NCBI GenBank assembly: GCA_022732315.1
Contig: JAIJUV010000128.1
Coordinates: 1 to 7,079 of the forward strand
Reading direction: 5' to 3'
From: Prevotella sp.
Lineage (GTDB): Bacteria > Bacteroidota > Bacteroidia > Bacteroidales > Bacteroidaceae
DNA length: 7,079 nucleotides
The notes below the pieces were generated by a model. It saw only the letters and a program-made list of their open reading frames with translations. It had not been told where the DNA came from and made no database searches. Positions 4,743 to 7,079 of the stretch are shown here, in pieces. Every line of letters begins with the position of its first letter. Positions within the stretch are counted from its first letter, which is position 1. Both the position numbers and the translations under genes were made by a program.

Positions 4743-6977
4743 ATGTATATTATCATAGAGGAACATAAATATCCTATCAAGGTTTTAGGAAAGACACTTG
4801 ATGGAATCACAAATCTGAGGGACGTTAACGGTATGGTTAGCGTTAACTACGTGGGGTATTACTATAACCCTACGCTGAAGGACTGTGTGTTTATACTTCC
4901 TAAGGTTTTGATGGAGGATGTAGATGGTAAAGAGCTTATCTTTGGGCATTGTAAACCTGAGGATATTGTAAATTTAGAACGGCAAAATCTGTTAACCCGG
5001 GAGGAGCATGATTTCATCTATGAATTGTCTGTTTGGATATATCGTGCGATTTGCGTTTTTCGTGATAGTAAGGTTGATAATACTATAGTAAGACAGCAGA
5101 ACTCTCAACAAATGGGTCATGGAAGATTGCATCAATGTAATACCTTCCTCGATATTTTGTTGGCTTTGCAAAAGTTTAACAGGGAGAACCAGAACTTCTT
5201 TTTCTTTGTGCTAAGAAACGTTCATTCTGGATATAATAAGATTAATTGGGCCAAAACGATTAATAAGTCAATGGCTATCATCCAAAACAACCAGCCTGTT
5301 TATCTGAATCCTGTCAACAAGAAACGCCAGATTAATTTTGATGAAGAACTGCTTGTCGTCTTTTTCTCTATCTTGCGTTATATACATGATAAATATGGCT
5401 TCCCTGTTCAGATAAATGTAAACTTTCCTCTGATTACCGGAGAAAAGTTTAAGATGTATCTTAATGGTATGGGCGAGGTGCGTTTGATGCAAATTAAATA
5501 TAAGTACTTTTCCGATAAAGCTTTGTATTTATGGGAACTTTGTCATGCCTTCTTTGCGCATAGCAAGGATATCAATGTCGAGATGGATGATAAGGAGTAT
5601 CTGCTGGTTAAGAACTTCAATATCGTGTTCGAAGCTATTATTGATGAATTAGTGGGTGATAAAAAACTGCCTGCTGATTTGAAAGACCAGGGTGATGGTA
5701 AGAGGGTAGATCATATGTATACTTACCAGAACCTTACCAATAATGAAGAGGAGAAAGATATATATTATATAGGTGATTCTAAATATTATAAGCGTGGGCA
5801 TAAGATAGGAAAGGAATCTGTATATAAGCAGTTTACTTATGCAAGAAATGTTATTCAGTGGAATCTGGATTTGTTTAATGATGGGGATAAGGAAGAGCAG
5901 AAAGACCATTTTAGACTCCGTGATGATGTTACGGAAGGTTATAATGTAATTCCTAACTTTTTCATTTCTGCAGAGCAGAAGACGTTGAAGGCTGAGGATG
6001 ATATCAAGTTGACTGATAATAGAAAGCAGGACTTCTTGTCTCGCCAATTTGACAACCGTCTGTTTGATAGAGACACTTTCCTGATAGCTCACTATGATGT
6101 AAACTTTCTTTTCGTTGTTGCCTTGTATGGGCGTAATGAGCAGGGAGAAAAGAAAGCGTGGAAAGATAAGGTGAGGTATATGTTCCGAAAGGAAATCCAA
6201 CAGATGCTTAATTCTAAATTTGATTTTTATGCGATGACAGCTAAGGAGGGAGTTAGTGCTGTGGGATATATACAGGACCATTTCCAGCAATTGTTAGGCA
6301 AGGTCTTTACACCTTATGATGACAGAGAGACTCAGAAGTACTACTCTTTAGCTTTGGATAATGGCGAGCAGTTTGCTGGTGAAAATGCCACTATATTGTC
6401 TCAATTAAAAGATTCTTTTTATATAGTGCCATGCAAGATTGGGGATGATCCCAAAAAGTTGTTGCCAGAGGTTTCTCCTTTGGCAGAGGGTATGTTGGTT
6501 CCATCTTCGTTCTTGACGATGCATTATCTTGAAAGGTATCTTGATAAGACAATTTTAGTAGGTTGCTATCATGATGAGGCTCATCTCAATTGGATTCTAG
6601 GACAGAATGACAAGGGTACGCTTATCTATAATATTCGTGTTGGTAAAGAACGTGAAGGTGGTCAGATTAAGGCTCAGCTTGATAGAATGGCGGTTCCATT
6701 TGTTGTGCTCTATGAATATGGATGTGAACATGAAAATAAGTATCGTGTGTTCCATGTGCACCACCATGCTTATATCAAAGAGGATAGAATGCGTGAAACC
6801 CTTTACCCAAGGGAACCAAAGGGTAACTATTTCTGTTATATCTTTGATGAAGAAGTAACGCTAGGTAATCTTGATGTCCATCGTTTAGTTTCCCAAAAAC
6901 GAATAGATGACAGGGAATATATTGATGGTGCGCCTATATTTATGAGTGGCAATGAATTGATAAAATTTAGGAGATAA
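4743..6977 (+). CDS. LlaJI/McrC-like PD-(D/E)XK restriction endonuclease with a long C-terminal extension
   Basis: The cleavage subunit of the system, expected to be recruited by the McrB-like motor. Residues about 90-375 resemble the RE_LlaJI family: RQQNSQQMGHGRL (117-129), the INWAKTI region (167-173), then a PD-(D/E)XK core with E297 in VFEAIIDE, D323 in VDHMY, and D345-x-K347 in YYIGDSKYYK, followed by YKQFTYARNVI (361-371), the helix after the core. All catalytic positions look intact. Residues about 375-744 lie beyond the core and match nothing I can name with confidence. The end (about 690-744: NYFCYIFDEEVTLGNLDVHRLV...GAPIFMSGNELIKFRR) has the feel of a compact beta-rich module such as a PUA/EVE-like DNA reader, which is only a guess. 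No signal peptide or membrane segment is seen. The gene is 9 bases after the motor gene and 5 bases before the AbiH gene. Confidence 0.85.
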   Translation: MYIIIEEHKYPIKVLGKTLDGITNLRDVNGMVSVNYVGYYYNPTLKDCVFILPKVLMEDVDGKELIFGHCKPEDIVNLERQNLLTREEHDFIYELSVWIYRAICVFRDSKVDNTIVRQQNSQQMGHGRLHQCNTFLDILLALQKFNRENQNFFFFVLRNVHSGYNKINWAKTINKSMAIIQNNQPVYLNPVNKKRQINFDEELLVVFFSILRYIHDKYGFPVQINVNFPLITGEKFKMYLNGMGEVRLMQIKYKYFSDKALYLWELCHAFFAHSKDINVEMDDKEYLLVKNFNIVFEAIIDELVGDKKLPADLKDQGDGKRVDHMYTYQNLTNNEEEKDIYYIGDSKYYKRGHKIGKESVYKQFTYARNVIQWNLDLFNDGDKEEQKDHFRLRDDVTEGYNVIPNFFISAEQKTLKAEDDIKLTDNRKQDFLSRQFDNRLFDRDTFLIAHYDVNFLFVVALYGRNEQGEKKAWKDKVRYMFRKEIQQMLNSKFDFYAMTAKEGVSAVGYIQDHFQQLLGKVFTPYDDRETQKYYSLALDNGEQFAGENATILSQLKDSFYIVPCKIGDDPKKLLPEVSPLAEGMLVPSSFLTMHYLERYLDKTILVGCYHDEAHLNWILGQNDKGTLIYNIRVGKEREGGQIKAQLDRMAVPFVVLYEYGCEHENKYRVFHVHHHAYIKEDRMRETLYPREPKGNYFCYIFDEEVTLGNLDVHRLVSQKRIDDREYIDGAPIFMSGNELIKFRR

Positions 6978-6982
6978 AAGAT

Positions 6983-7079
6983 ATGAAAAAGAAATACGGA
7001 ACATCTTTGATAATAGGAAATGGCTTTGACTTAAATTTAGGCATGGTCACCGATTATCGTTCTTTTTTTAATAAGTTGA
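6983..7079 (+). CDS. AbiH-family abortive infection protein, N-terminal part (3' end outside window)
   Basis: Only 32 codons are visible, open to the window end. They read KKYGTSLIIGNGFDLNLG followed by MVTDYRSFF, closely matching the N-terminal signature of AbiH proteins (IIGNGFDL...G.pT.Y.dF). AbiH from Lactococcus is a phage abortive-infection protein; its biochemical mechanism is not known to me. The IIGNGFDL segment could be a nucleotide-binding loop (inference). The ATG is 5 bases after the nuclease stop, so it should be co-transcribed with the restriction operon. An AGGAG lies 9 bases before the ATG, but it falls in the last codons of the nuclease gene and may be chance. Confidence 0.8.
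   Translation, partial: MKKKYGTSLIIGNGFDLNLGMVTDYRSFFNKL

Noticed and set aside
5649..6290. 213-codon open frame on the minus strand
   Set aside because: It lies wholly antisense to the nuclease gene, is rich in Ile, Leu and Ser as expected from the complement of AT-rich coding sequence, and shows no known motif.
1..7079. CRISPR arrays, tRNA or rRNA genes, insertion sequences
   Set aside because: Reading through the window I saw no regularly spaced direct repeats, no tRNA-like sequence and no transposase motif.

Overview
The window looks like a defence island from a Bacteroidota genome (Bacteroides/Prevotella-like). It is AT-rich and its starts lack convincing Shine-Dalgarno sites. Both promoters I can find have the Bacteroidota form, TTG, then 20 bases, then TAnnTTTG. 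Species and chromosomal location cannot be determined.

Bases 1-855 (+) hold the 3' part of an AlbA_2/RecG-like ATPase-fold regulator with a C-terminal winged helix; its 5' end lies outside the window. Bases 749-1457 (-) hold a MntA/HepT-type toxin-antitoxin pair. The MntA nucleotidyltransferase looks complete. The HepT partner matches its family for only about 80 residues and then diverges, before the place where the HEPN RNase motif belongs. The divergence point falls at the edge of a 19-bp hairpin (894-939). Between 1457 and 1620 two promoters face away from each other, one for mntA-hepT and one for the restriction operon.

From 1620 to the window end (+) runs a tightly packed operon: a small XRE-type regulator broken by a run of seven G, a cytosine-5 DNA methyltransferase, a McrB-like AAA+ protein, a large LlaJI/McrC-like PD-(D/E)XK nuclease, and the first 32 codons of an AbiH-family gene. 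Gaps between genes are 3, 1, 9 and 5 bases. The layout (5mC methyltransferase, McrB-type motor, LlaJI-type nuclease) is that of a LlaJI-like restriction-modification system. It differs from the described LlaJI and BsuMI systems in having one visible methyltransferase instead of two, and its nuclease carries about 370 residues beyond the catalytic core.

How they would work together (inference): the XRE protein times expression from its own promoter, the methyltransferase marks self DNA, and the motor and nuclease cut unmarked DNA. AbiH, co-transcribed at the end, would be a second defence layer. The most interesting points are the G7 tract in the regulator, which is also an in-phase -1 slippery heptamer followed at once by a stop codon; the single-methyltransferase layout with the unexplained nuclease C-terminus; and the MntA left with a HepT that lacks its active site.
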